From NCBI RefSeq assembly GCF_964204645.1, contig NC_134028.1, positions 26,138,153 to 26,202,152 on the forward strand: 64,000 nt of DNA, written 5' to 3'. This DNA comes from Tubulanus polymorphus (taxonomy: Eukaryota > Nemertea > Palaeonemertea > Tubulaniformes > Tubulanidae). Positions 11,710 through 25,400 of the stretch are shown in pieces (position 1 is the stretch's first letter; every line of letters begins with the position of its first letter). Under the pieces are notes generated by a model, which worked only from the letters and a program-made list of their open reading frames with translations, searched no databases and was not told the origin of the DNA. The position numbers and the translations under genes are program-made.

Positions 11710-14640
11710 TATGCATTATGCTATGGCAAGGCTATAACTAGTTAAAACGTTGAAGTTACGTCAATTACCCCCGATGGCTCAAGAGGATAAACCCTAAGTC
11801 CCAATTTTTGTGGTTTTGTTACTTAGAATTTTACAGCGCTGCCGGTACTGAAGAAATTACGATTGCAGTACCGGTACCAGCACTGTAGGCACAGCGTTAT
11901 ATAAAAGCTTTTTGAAGTAGTCTTCTTTAATGTAAATGCCACTTTTGATTTTTTATATATCGTACAACGTATGTTTCATTGTAAGTACGTACCTTACTTA
12001 AAGTACTCTCTGAAAAGATCTATATAAATGATTGGAGAAAATTGTTATTTCCTCATTCGATTCGCTTTTCATTTTTGATTTGATAATCATATGCTCGCCG
12101 AACGCTTTTTGATGAATCAGAAATCCGTTGGTAATTCGTTATTTTCTGATCTATTATCGGGTTGTTTATGCAATTATTTCAACCCACTCCATTCATGATG
12201 AGAATGTCTGCATGGAAATTGCCTCCGAACCAATTAATAGAAAGCTTCTTGTCCGAAAATAAAAAAGACTAATTTCCGTATATACTCAATTCGTGTATTG
12301 AATGATGTTTATTTCATGTAGAAAATACCGCGTAAAGATAGAAGTAAAAACGCCTTAGAACTTAAATGCATAAACTCTGTCTAAGGTCCGTTGCAGTGCT
12401 GTAGGTATATCCAGTAATTCGACCAAAAAAGTAACCGCAGAAAGATTCGAACCAAGGACATCCGCTTACCTCTAGACGTTCAGTTTCGTGAAGAAAAGTG
12501 ACCTCGGTTTTTAACCTAAACTTGAATATGAAATCAATTATACGCCGATGGACTAGTGACTGGTTGTCTGGTCAGTGGCCTAACCAGTCAGTTGGAGTGG
12601 CTTGTGTGGTGACTGATAATAAAATGCTATTTTCACTAACAATATCCAATCATTGCGAATCCCAGACATAGTCTCACAAATTTTCAGGTATGGAGTAAAA
12701 TACGATGGCCGTGATCTTAAAGCGAATGAAATATGGATGGATTTTTATCATAAAACAGTTTCTTCTGTCGTTATCAATATTTAATATTTTATACAGGTAA
12801 CTATGTAATGGTTTGGAACGATGTCGTTTATTTGAACTGTCGGGGGATTTGTAACCTTACACCGCTTCCACTGCTTGATAATTTACTTCCTTCCGGTCAG
12901 GTGACTCGGTAAAACGTTCTCCGCACACAATTTCAAAGTTCGCCGAGAATCTAACCCGACTTCGATATTTTATTTTCGTTCCCCGCAGAGGCTATGAAAA
13001 GCCAGAATTGTCGGTTTATGTGAAACGATGTGACCGGTAGCCATTAAGCGATCCTCAGGTGGTCCCGCGAGGTTTGCCAACATCCGTTATACGTTTCAAA
13101 GATGCGGTTGCAAAATCGGTCGAAGTCCGGCTAACATCATCGTTACATTTACGATGTCTAGCTAGCGAACTATGTCTCCGATGCACCAGATCACCTCTAT
13201 CCGCCCTTAGTGGGCAGTCGTAACACTAGAAGTCAGATTTTTTCTAAAAATGGTTCTATGAACTCATAATTTTGTTGTACGGAAGCATGAAATACCATCA
13301 GGGGTTATAATGAACTTTGTGAGTAATTTTCGTACATCAGAACCTTCAGAGGTCGAGGGATTTTCTCATGCTATCTACGAACGGAATACATTTTCAAACA
13401 AAAAAAAACTGGAAAAAAATTCTTAATTTTTACCTCACACATTGCCGACGTTCGGAGCCCCGGAAGTGACGGGTTGAAAAATAATTTTTTTTCTCCTGGG
13501 AACGAAATAATCATTTCGTTATTTTTCCCACCATGTTACCTCCGGGGCTAAGTACGAGGGTTTATTTCCTGTAAATGGTGAAAATTACATTTGCCTGCAG
13601 CACGAGATCCCTGCGCGCTATATTATCTTTCATTTAACGGTTTATGAAGTATTTCAATTCGCTTTTGATCGTTCTCTTTATAACTTCGTTTCTGATTAAG
13701 AATTATATTCGACCGTAGCCGTATTTCTATCAACAGAACCGATCGCGTAGTTATCGATTCTCGTTGCGCTGAATGAAAGTTCGTTGATCTGTATTGAATT
13801 CACAATTCAATACTTCGTGATTTCATTTTTTCTAAATCAGCGGTGACCGTAAAATAAATGAAATGTACTGAAAATGCGCTTTTTCTCATTTCATGTCGAA
13901 ACAACGCGTATGTTTATCAGAATTAGAAACAGAACTCGGGAAAGTATACACACACTAACGTTATACATGATGGCATTTAAAAGGCCTTAATCAGACCTGT
14001 ATATTTGGTACTTAAAAGAAAATAATCCGGGACAAGATAGACAAGATTTTTTGTCTGAGACAGTGCATTGTCTATAGAGACGAGAGAAGACATGAATTAG
14101 CCCCGTTAGTGCGACTTGGTTTATCTAGCTACTAATGACTCGCGAAGTGAAGCCCCGACGAAGAAATTACTTGCCTTATTATCTACATAATGGTTAGCGA
14201 AATTACGGCGTGCAATCCGGCCGAATATTTTGTCTAAATTAGCTTTTATCCCCATCATTTCAACAGTCTAGCCGAAACAAAGGTTACCGACCCGGTGCTT
14301 TTTACAGAATTAATGCATTTTCAGAGAGGAATAGTGTATTCTTTTTTCCATCGTCGACGCGGAAATGTCTATTTTGATTTACTAGTAAATTCCTTTCTGA
14401 TGTTTTTACGGCTAAAGAGTGGTATTTATTGTAAATCAAGTCACACATGACTTTATCCGGTTACGGTTAGTAGATTATTGTAGTTTATTGGACAATATTC
14501 TGACACGATTACAGCCTCAGTCGACAGATATAAAGAACATCCCCCGATAGGTTTATTCTGTCTTTTTTAAAAGTATACATTAAGATATGAGCAGCGCTTA
14601 TTACGACTGTCATAAGTCGTGATATAGAAAAGGGATGGAC

Positions 14641-14683
14641 ACCGACCGACCGCAGGGTAAGCGGTCGGTCTGTCGGTCGGTGT
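14641..14683. repeat. CGGT-rich hairpin
   Basis: GACCGACCGC (14644-14653) pairs with GCGGTCGGTC (14661-14670) across a 7-base loop. Further CGGT repeats follow to 14683. It is a short GC-rich stem in AT-rich surroundings with no associated gene. Confidence 0.6.
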
Positions 14684-16989
14684 GGTGTATCGAATTCGCG
14701 TTAATAGCGCAAACTACTTGAGAATTTCCCGAAGGCGTATTTACCGCGACGAATATATCCGTCATTGCTCGATTCTTTATCGCGATCGTAGATTTATGGT
14801 AGTCATAAAAGAAATCCTGATGGAATTTGTGGTAACGGTACATGACTATGCACCTAATCTCCGGATTGCAGGTGTCAGGCCACCAATGACTGTTTATTAC
14901 GATGATACGAGTTTGCCTACGTATTCCGAATTCGAGCTACTTCGAAGATGAAAAAATCGGCCATCAAAACATCTCCTAAATCCTGGAAATCTCCAGGATC
15001 TCATGTTCGGAAGCTAGATCAAACTTTGCAACCGTTCCCGTGCTATAAAATCATTGAATGTACCGCTCGTCCCCTTTACGCTTGGATGAATACTGATTGA
15101 AATCTATCAACTCCATTAATGTCTAATAAATTGCAGATCTTATAGCGCGCGAGTCAGTGTTTTATGTGGTTACACTTACTGACTGCGAATTTCCACTTGA
15201 AAGGCGAAAGAAGTCGTAAAACAATTAGCGACGTAATCACGTAATTACTACCCATCCCAAAAACACATTACGGTTTTCACTTTCTGAAGTAATCACTACT
15301 GATAACGTTCACTGAAACCAACTAGATGACCTAGATGATGGACAGCTTTTATCATCCTATCAGTAATCGAACTTTAAAAGTCTGATCATGATCAAAGAAC
15401 GAATCGTAAATTGAATCTTTCTAGTCATCGAAATAAGTCTGCCGTATAGTGTCACTCAGAAGCGTCACTCAGGCGCACCCTATGACTGGTGATACACGTA
15501 TCTATCCATCTCGGATCTATGACTGAGTAGTATTCGCTTGAAATATATCTTATATCATATACACATATCATATTCAGTATAGATATTATGGGTTTGTCGT
15601 ACCATAAACCAAACTCGAAACGGTCAGTTGAAATGACAAAAGCACTTGTGATTTGATCGATGAATCTCGCGCACTGTATCAGTTAGCACGTAATTCACAC
15701 GCAGTGATAAATCCTTGGAAATATCAAATGTCAAAATCGTGTCGTTTGTCTCTCGGCAATTAGAGGAGTATACAACACTGATAGTAACATGTCAGAAACA
15801 GAAAATATTAAAACTATTTAAAGTGCGAAGCGATCCGTCAAATGTCTCGATTTATGTAATTGCACCAACTTTCTTACAGTCACTACTGAGTGAAGCGCGG
15901 AATAGAAAATTCAAAGTTGAATTCTGAGTCTTTGATTTCGGAGTAAAATCGTATGATTCCGTTTTATACGAAATATGAAAGACTCGGTGAAATATTGCCG
16001 TTAGGTTTTTCTACGAAATTAAATTAGAGCGTTCATTATTATTCGCTCCAGCTTAGCAATCTAAACTTCTCGAATTTCAATAGCATTAAAAAACTACCTC
16101 TTTTACTTTGTGTTTCTGGTTCAGTTTTTGTTGTGTAATTAAGTGAACGCTGAAGGATAGCGAACAGCTCCGCAATATCGCACGCATTACTGAAGATTTT
16201 GTGTCTGGGCTTTGATGAAATCCGCTTTTAATCTCTGTCGATAAATCGTTGATGATCTTTTTCTGATTCGCTTTAGTCCTCAATAATAATAGGTTTCGCT
16301 TCGGGCAGCGGCGCAGTGCAAATTCAACGTTACATCATTTTTGACACCGTAAAAACGATTACAAAAATGTTTAAATACATTGATACCTGGTATGAGGTTT
16401 CGTGCGAGTCGACGTCTACTAAGTCATCAATATTGGCGTTACAAAATCAATAACAATTACAATGTATTTCATAACTCTTATTCATTTATCTTTTTTTGAA
16501 TTGTAACTGTCATTTTTGTGAGGGTGTGCACTACGTCATCAGTATTTCGAGGCTAGACTGGTTGCCGGTTAATTCAATTCAATTATCGATAAATTCAAAT
16601 CCAACATAACTTTATATTATATAACTCATTGTCGACAATATGAAGCAATATATAAAAGTAATCATTCGTAAATAAGGCGTCAATAAACTTTCAAGTTAGT
16701 TTTCTTGTTTAAAATAAGTACTAGATCTATTGAATGATACTCCCCATTGACGTCTCTAAGTATTTAAAGCATTTTTATTCGATTTGAACGACTCTCTGCG
16801 TGCGGGCGTTACCAACGTACTTCAAATCATCCATGTAACTTAATTAGACAAATATTACGTGCCGCCTGCCTTTACGGCTGATGACGTTGACGTCCAAAAT
16901 CAAATTGATCGAATCGTTCGGCGGCAGATAGACCTTTTCAAAATCGGTTCCAGGAAAACTTTTGATTGCATCAAACGATGAAACAGGGG

Positions 16990-17075
16990 TTCATTCTCCA
17001 TTGGTAGGGATTCGAACCTGATGGCATCGCTAGACTCAGCCACGGCATGCGACCCTGCCGCACTAGACAGGGCCA
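16990..17075 (-). repeat. tRNA-derived SINE fragment
   Basis: The minus strand reads CCATCAGGTTCGAATCCC followed by a diverged TACCAATGGAGAATG tail. This parallels the copies at 0.65 and 17.46 kb. Confidence 0.45.
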
Positions 17076-17399
17076 ACGGTTACCGGAGTTAGTCGACTTT
17101 AGTCGAACTAAGTGAAACCGAATGTCAGTTAGTCGGAACTATATTCTGGAAATAGTTCGGAAATTAAGCGCATTCGGTTATTACTTCCGACCACTAGTCG
17201 ACTAGACACTAACACCGAATTTGGCCCTGGTGCGCAGGTACATGCGCAGGTTTACCGCACGAAAACTGGCGGCACCAATCAGATTACTCGTTGTATAATC
17301 GCTGAGGCAAATCTCACGGAAGAACTATAAATGAGAAAATCCGAGCTAAAATAAAACAGGATATCTGGTTCGGTAATAATGACATCATCTAAGCTGCGC

Positions 17400-17486
17400 A
17401 CTCGGTCCATTGTGGCCGCTGAGTTTCGTACCGTGGCGACTCATTTTGTGTCATCAGGTTCGAATCCCTGCCTGGGGAGGATGATC
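17400..17486 (+). repeat. tRNA-derived SINE fragment
   Basis: CATCAGGTTCGAATCCC with a CTGGGGAGGATG tail lies at about 17452-17484, preceded by a TGGCGACTC block that aligns with TGGCGCGTT in the minus-strand copy near 0.65 kb. It belongs to the same dispersed family. Confidence 0.5.
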
Positions 17487-19418
17487 TAAGGGCTACTCAC
17501 GACCATCAGAAAAGGGGATATAGATAGATAAATACATACTTTCATCTTATAGAAAATGGAAATCGAGGACGACATATCCTCTAGTCATTCCGCATTCCCT
17601 TTAACTGACACAGTCGCTATGAGCTTTTGGGTTGTGACGAATTCTACAAAGTGGTTAAAAGATAATTTCCTTATCGATTAAAAACGGCAGTACACATGTA
17701 CATTAACCGGTCTGTATCGACCCCTTGAATGTATGTGTGCAGTATTTCCTAAATGTATCTTCAATAAAAATTCCGCGTCTTTAATCTGATTTTACACACA
17801 AAGGTTGTTGGAATAATGTGCATGTAGTACACTATACAGATTCCGCTGATTACTACAGGAGAGCTGCAGGCAGTATTTTCTTAATCTAATATATAGGAAA
17901 AATACACAAATTCGCGTTGCTAGATTTTTCTATCGTGTTCTCGATAAATTTGATTGTCTAGTTAATAACTAGTGGAAACTAACCATGAAATAGAAATCCT
18001 TGCCCGGTGTCTTATCGTACAAAGCTTCAATTACATCACGCAAGTTTGCTTTTCCCGTTGTCCTCGGGCTCCGGTGTCAATACGTATCAGTTCGAATGGA
18101 TGTATCTATCCGCCGACGGCTTTATTTCATGGAGATAGATTTTTTTGGGGGAATACCAAGAAAACCTCGGCAACAAATAATTTTTATGATCCACGCAATA
18201 TTGTTGGTAATATTATATTCTCTGTGGTGTTTCTAAGTTTTTGCATACATATCTTCATTAATTCATATTATCACAAAAGATACCAACCATGTTTTTTAGC
18301 CTTATTATTTTCATGTTTTAATACATCATAGTATACAGAACAGGCAAGGCCAGTGGCAACGTGGCTAAAAATCACCGAAACATCCATTTTTGGTGAGAAT
18401 ATATATACAGGCGAAGTTCGATATAATGCTATTCGTTACGTGAGAAAAATCCCACAATGATTCAGCCACAGGTGAAGCTCCGCGGGGAATATATTTTGTG
18501 CAACGTTTCTGTTAAAGACTGTTAGCCATCATCGGGCGTACTGAATTGCTCAAATATATTTAACCTTTCACTTCAAGAACTTTACACCTTGATAAAACCG
18601 GAATCATCCGGGTGTTGATATGGTTTGCGGGGAATCTTTAATGTATTACGTACACAACGTTAGTCATCATCCAGTTATCAATACTGTTCACACGTGCGAG
18701 AGTGAAAATAAAACCTTTTCGCGACATCAGGATTTAAGCGGAGCAGGTATCGCGCTAATGCTAAACCCCCACCAGTGCTGCTTTGTCGCTGCTGAGTAAA
18801 AGCTTTGAAATTCAGTCTAACAATAATAAAAAGACAATCGGCATCGCGAACTATTCGGTTAAAAAAGAACTCCCGATCCCCGCGGAATCAGCCGACTGAA
18901 AGAATTCGTCTAATCCGCTGTGAACTTCAAACATGGACGAGATACTTTTTTGTCGTTCGCAGCGCGAGTCGTGTCGTTTACAAACACGAAAAACAGCTTT
19001 CTTCTCAAATCATATTTCAGAAGACGTTCGGTTTACTTTCCAATAGATGATGGATTTGTATGAAATGTTTGCTTATTTTGTATGAAATAAAGAGTTTCTA
19101 GATCTTTGCATACCGAATGCGTAGCAAGCACGCGTCATTCGGATATTTCTACCGTAGAAATGAATGGCCCCAATCACTGAATGCACTTGCCGCAGCCAGA
19201 AAACTCTTCAGGTTCCTAACAAGCAAGGTACAAGCGATTCATTTTCTCTCTCACTGGCGGTGGCGATAGTGAATTGAAATTCTGCACCAAAACCCATTGC
19301 GTCCAGACTAACCATGAACAAATAGCCATTTTCCCCACGCACAGTACAACTACTGATAATCGAATTGTCAGTAGGGTTGATTTTTTATAGAATCTCAATT
19401 TTCATTTTCTATTTACAG

Positions 19419-22400
19419 GTGATTAAGATGTTGATTATTGTGGTCGTGTTGTTCGCTGTGTGCTGGTGTCCGCTTCAGATGTACAATCTACTGTCTGAAT
19501 TCTACACCGGGATCAACGAGTAAGTTACAAGACTTCTTATTTCAAATGCGATATGCAAATTTTCAAATTCCACACAAAGAAAGTCACTAGAACTAAAAGA
19601 TATGACCTATCGAATGTGGGCGGCGTTCGCTAATCGCTGAACACGTTGATTCGATTTGCATGACTTAGAAAAAACCAGCAATGCCCGGAGCGCGCTCTGT
19701 GTCTACGAGCGGACGCACCTCACACGTCGCGACGAGCGTCCTCCGGCGAATGCGACATTTCTAACGACCTTCACCGCAACACGTCACAAAGCGATTTAAA
19801 CACTTGTCTAATGAAATTACGGCGAATAAAGAGACTGTAAATTCATGAAATGCCGACATCAGGGATTTAAAGGTCATGATTTTGAAAAATTGGCAGGCAG
19901 TATTTTATGTAGATTTTTTCGAATAACCGGATGCTAATTTCTCTTAAGTCTCGTGGTGGAACATGTCGTTCGTTGACTGGAGCAATGTTAAAGCCTATTG
20001 AAAGTGACGAGAGAATGCCTGATGATATTACTAGGGAATAAATGACAGCGATGGTGGGTTTTTTTTAAGTGTGAGTAAATGAATTTCAGATTTCGTGGAA
20101 AGCCGTTTCCGCACTAAGATCAATGGTCATGAGTATAGTAGCAGCAGTTGTCGATACTTTACACCTCCAACCTATCGATCAATGAACCTGTTCCTACCTT
20201 TCTAGTTCCCTTCTCACTCCATATCTCTCTCTCTCCCTCTCTCCCCTCTTTCTCTCCCTCCCCCTCTTTCTCTCCCCATCTCTCCCCTCTTTCACTCCCC
20301 CTCTACTTCAACTTCCGCTTGAATTTCTTGTTCGCTCATCCTAATAACCATGAATAATGCGCCTCCTAATACTACAATACTTTTCGAGGATTGGGAAAAA
20401 ATCTGACCATTCTTCGGATGGATGAGAATTCGAGGTGATCAATTCAAAGATTCGTCACAATGAGAATGAGCTGTTGGGTGTGAGTTGGTGACAAACTACC
20501 AGTGACACTGTCCGGACTCGTGTCGTAACCAATTTATAACATGTATAAATCACGACTTGGTTGAAATGACTAACGACGATTCATTAGTGAAGAAAACGTC
20601 GATTCGGAGACTGCAGGTTCTTCTCAACAACTATCGGAAAGACAGCGGATTCTTGTTAAGTGATTCCGGGTACTCTAAAACATACACTAACATTCGATCG
20701 CTATTCGTCTCCTATACGAAACCTTGAGGGCAATCAAGGCTGGATAAACAGACCCGACGTGTGAGACGGTCTGTACCGAAACACAGTCTCAAAAAGCAGA
20801 ATATAATACCGCTTTCAATTTTGTTCACCACCGCAAACTTGATATTCTCGACGTGGGCGTAAACCACAGTTTATGCGTTCATGATCATCCAACCTTTCGG
20901 GAAAAAACCTGCTGTCGTGTTGGAAATATTTCTCGCGTGGCACAAAAACGGAACTAACCTCGTGCTACCTGACGAGATGTCGGTAACACCCTTGTATTCA
21001 GTTGGTAGTATTTACTGTTTCTATAAAATGCTGCTCGCGTAGTTGGAATTATTTCCGCTATTTTGCTTAATGCTAGTCATTTAATGCGTGAACTCTTTTG
21101 ACTTCAGATTCTGTGGTCTCTTTCATAGAATAAATTACATCTTCCTTAATTCCAATGCAACCTGAAGACATGTCACTAGCAGGTAAACAAGTGCAACTGT
21201 TTTTTATCTGACGCTGAATTAGACCTTCCAAATTTTGGAGAATACACTATTAAGTACAGTTTCCAGTTTCTAGGCGATTGATTTGGGAAATGAGACGCAT
21301 CGGGACCGAATATTTTCATCGCTTAACGAATTTGTTGTATTATGGTGTTCGTATTGAACTGATTTTTTACTAGTAATTTGTACTAAATCCTGGCCGCCGG
21401 AAAATAGAAAATTAATCGTTACATCTCGAGATTTTGCAATAGACCTTCTCGTACTAACGAGGTTCCACTGTATTAGGATGTTATGCTTCCCAAAGAAATC
21501 CATAATCTTACGTTTCGAACAGATAATTACAGGACCACTTTCACTGCCTCAGAATCGGAAAATACTGTAAACACGACGTTCAATTTCTCAATGACGTTGA
21601 TATTTCTATTCCGTTAAAATGGCTAGACCCGGCCTATGGAGGTAAAAAAAGAAACCCGTCAAGTTACGTTTTATGACCCAGTTTGTCTGACATTACCCGC
21701 GGTTTAAACCAGTATCGTGCGCTGGTTCGCTCCTAGAATCAATCGCGTAAAAATCCGTTTCTTTATCTAAAATTAATCAAGAAATATTTGACATAACGAA
21801 TGTGCCATGGCGTGATTCAATCAAAATATCCAGTATTCAGAATAATATCATATCGTAGTCGATGCGCGCGACGCGATTCGATCCATTCATAAAATAACTC
21901 ATCCAAACGAACATAATGACCGTCTAAAAAACCAGCCAACATCACGGAACACGTTGCAATCTGAATCGGCAAACGAGGACGTAGCAGAAAGGATGAGGAT
22001 GAGGGGGAAAGAATGGGATTATATTACTGTCGGACGGGAAGTCGACTATTTTATATCGGGTGGTGAAACTGCACCCGGATATCCGGTGAATCGCAGATGA
22101 CTGTTCCGGTTAAGCCTTCACTTGGATTACATTAATAATTCACTCGAATCTGCCGACGGACATTGTTGTGCAGTCGGGACGAGATGAATGAAAATCATCC
22201 CATTCGCCGGAAATGATTGCGACTGTTGGCAGTATTTACAGATGGCGGGAGTCGGACCACGTTTTTCGAAATGAGCTGAAAATAATTAAAGTTACCAATA
22301 AGTTCCATTTCTATATCAAAGTTTTGTTGTTTCGCAAATTAAGGCCAGACACTGGAAAAACATTGATGATTTTGTACTGCCACAGAAGCTTGCTCGGCAC

Positions 22401-25400
22401 GCCGGAGAGAATACAATTTTTACGCAGTTTTACCCTTCGGTTTAAGGTAAAAGAATGTCCTGGCAGCGATAGCCGGTATTCCAGTGATAATACGCGTGAT
22501 TTACTAGCGCGATGTTCGTCGGTCAGGACTCCATCGAAAATTAATTTCTCGCTAAAGAGGATCACGGTAAACTGGTCGTGTAGATGAATGAATGCGACGT
22601 GTAATAAAACTAAGAGGATGTGGACTGATTATAGAATGTTAGTAGTAAGCCATGCTGCCCGGACTCGCATTACACCCGAGAATCTTAGAAATACAATTAA
22701 AAGAAAGGCTCATTCGCCGACAGGTATATATGATAAATCATCCATCTACTCCGTATGACTGCGATAAGCTTCGAGATATAAAAGACGTACGAAATCGTAT
22801 TAGCTTTATAATTGAACGACACTAGAAGTGACCTTTCCGCCCGATCCCTCTTAAGAAATAGCCCGTAAAACCGGTAATTACTTTTACATCAAATGTATAA
22901 GGAGTTGATCAAGATTCCCTGGACCTTGAAACCAAGCTCTCTGATATATTTCAATGTTATCTGATTGCCTGAAAATAACATCATAACGTATAAACACGGC
23001 CGAGTCTCGCGATACCACCAAATACCTGCACGTTTTAAACTGAAGTCTAGAGAAGTCAAACCAAACTGTGCTCTTTTTTGCTTCCATGTAACAGTTAAAC
23101 CTGGCGGTGTTTTGTCGCTGCGCTGCTTGCGTGGAATAATGATAAATGGTTTGGGGCAAATTTGACATGAGTTTAAATTGTTACGTATCACGATACTAAT
23201 CAAAACATATTGCTTCTTTACCCAGTAATATCTGTGTCGCTCTATTGTAATTATGCCCAATTTTCAGGCGCAGTCTTGGTATTTTTTTCTTTCTTAATTA
23301 AATCTTCAATAGAAGTAGAACTCGGTTATACGGTTTTTAATATATTAGTATCTCTTTGTGAACGGTACACTCAGTATTCACGGCCATAAATACGGTTAAT
23401 GGAAGTTAATAAAAGGGAATCGTTGTGAGACTTAGGTTACATCGCCCGCTCCGCAAAATCACACGGCGATTTTCCTGCGTTTAATGTTGAGGCGTTTAGT
23501 TGGAAAGTAATCTAGTTGATTGCTCCGTCGCTTCATTAGAGCTATGCACATATAACGGTGATACTGCGCACGACGGGCCAGTCTGTGATACACGGTATGG
23601 ATTTGCACTGAAATCACTGTAAACTTGGTGAGAAGATAAACATCATCAGCAATCAGCATTTCTTAAACGAGCATTAGCTAACTGAATACTTCCACCAACA
23701 ACAAACATAGCGGAAAAACAAACCACCCCTTATCTGAATATATCTACTTCGTCTATGGCTACCAGGGTCGTCACTAGGGAACTTTAAAGGGGGTCAGAAT
23801 TGATACAAGCGGTACTATATGCCATACTTCGCACTGTACCTGCTCCGCGTACATAAACCGACCCAAATTATCTTCCAAATCAAAATCAAACGATTCAAAT
23901 TTTCCGCGTTAATTTGATTTCGGGACGTTTTAAAGGTGGCTGTATATCGACACAGACGATAGAAACAAGCTCCTCGAAAAACACACGGTCGTATGCACAA
24001 GTGTCAATTATGAGAGCGGTCTAGCGACAAATTGGCCCTCATACAAAAATCAGAGTTGACGTTTTACCGAAAGGCAAAATAATCGTGAGGGAATTTTTCT
24101 TTACATTCGTCTACCACAAGCCGTAAAAATCAACTCATGCAATATATCATCGAAATACTTGAGCAGATTCTCTGTGACGTAATACATAGATTTTAATAGT
24201 CGAGAACTGTAGGATATCCGACGAATCGGCTCTGGATAATGGCTCTTATGTTCTTCAATAGCTCCTCGTCATTTATATCGTTTACACAAAAAACTCCTAA
24301 TTTTCAGAAAGGCCCCGAAAGTCGCGCATAGACTGTAGTCTTTATGTACAGATTTTTTTCTATATAACACTAGTGAATATCAAAAATTCGATATTTGATA
24401 GAATGCTCTAGTCTGTTTTCTGAGCGCCTTTTTGATACACGTATATGTAATGAATGCATCGAGATGCGACTTCTATTTGACAAGAATAAGTTGGTTCGAA
24501 GTGCTCGGTCGGTTCTGTGCGTTACATCGTAATGGCACAAGACGACAGAGAGCACTCTCATCTTCTTAAGTTTATTTATTACGCCGTAAATTAATGTTGA
24601 TGTCTCGTATCAATTCATGTAATCATTAAGTCACATTCTACAAATTGTACAATCGAGCATAAAGAAAAATCTCATTAACTTGTGATTTTCGCTCTTTTCT
24701 TTTCATCTGCTACAACGCGGCTACCGTTACTGGTTCCACGCCGTGTCGCAGCGCTTTAAATGGACAAGGCTTCCCGCACACGATGCTGGGAAACTGGGCT
24801 ATCACGTATAATAATATATAACACACTATACTTATGACAAAATCAGAGGTTGGTCCGGGGTTAACTTGATTGACACAATGAATTGAGGTATATATCGGGC
24901 AATAGCAAAGTAACTTTCTTTTAAACCCTGTCGCCACCAGGATTCGAACCCACTCGGCCACTGCATCTGGCTCCTGTATTTCGGTAAAACTGTTCCCTTA
25001 AAACCGGGACCCAGTTCGCCCACTATCGTCAGTTTAATTATAATTTATTTCAAATGTTCTTGACCCAAGTTAGACCCAAGAGTTAAACCTCAACCCAGAA
25101 CTTTGGAACTGGATCCAAGTCTCTGAATATCATGTGTTATTTCCAATCAATCTCAGTTGCCAGTTAATCAACCAGTTCGCTTTGATTCCGTTGTTTGAAA
25201 GAGAGAAAAAAACTCTCAGCCGTTCTATTACGATAAACGTGACCTTCACCTCTAATACGGCGATATTGACAATGTTTTTGATGGATATATGTGCTGTATG
25301 TGTGCTATTTGTACGAATTCATTGTGAACAGTATAATATACGATGTTATCGCTTATTGAAAAACCGACCAAATAAATGGCTTTTCTGTCTAAGAATATTA

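Larger units (their letters stand above)
11710..19418. other. Presumed upstream intron or intergenic DNA of the GPCR gene
   Basis: No convincing coding exon is visible. Since the TM6 exon at 19419 begins with a splice acceptor and a complete codon, at least one upstream exon must exist, but none with TM1-TM5 signatures could be recognised here. Short ORFs (for example 14682-14951 and 17972-18331) show no family resemblance. Confidence 0.5.

Noticed and set aside
14682-14951. 89-aa ORF as an upstream GPCR exon
   Set aside because: No hydrophobic transmembrane segments and no receptor motif.
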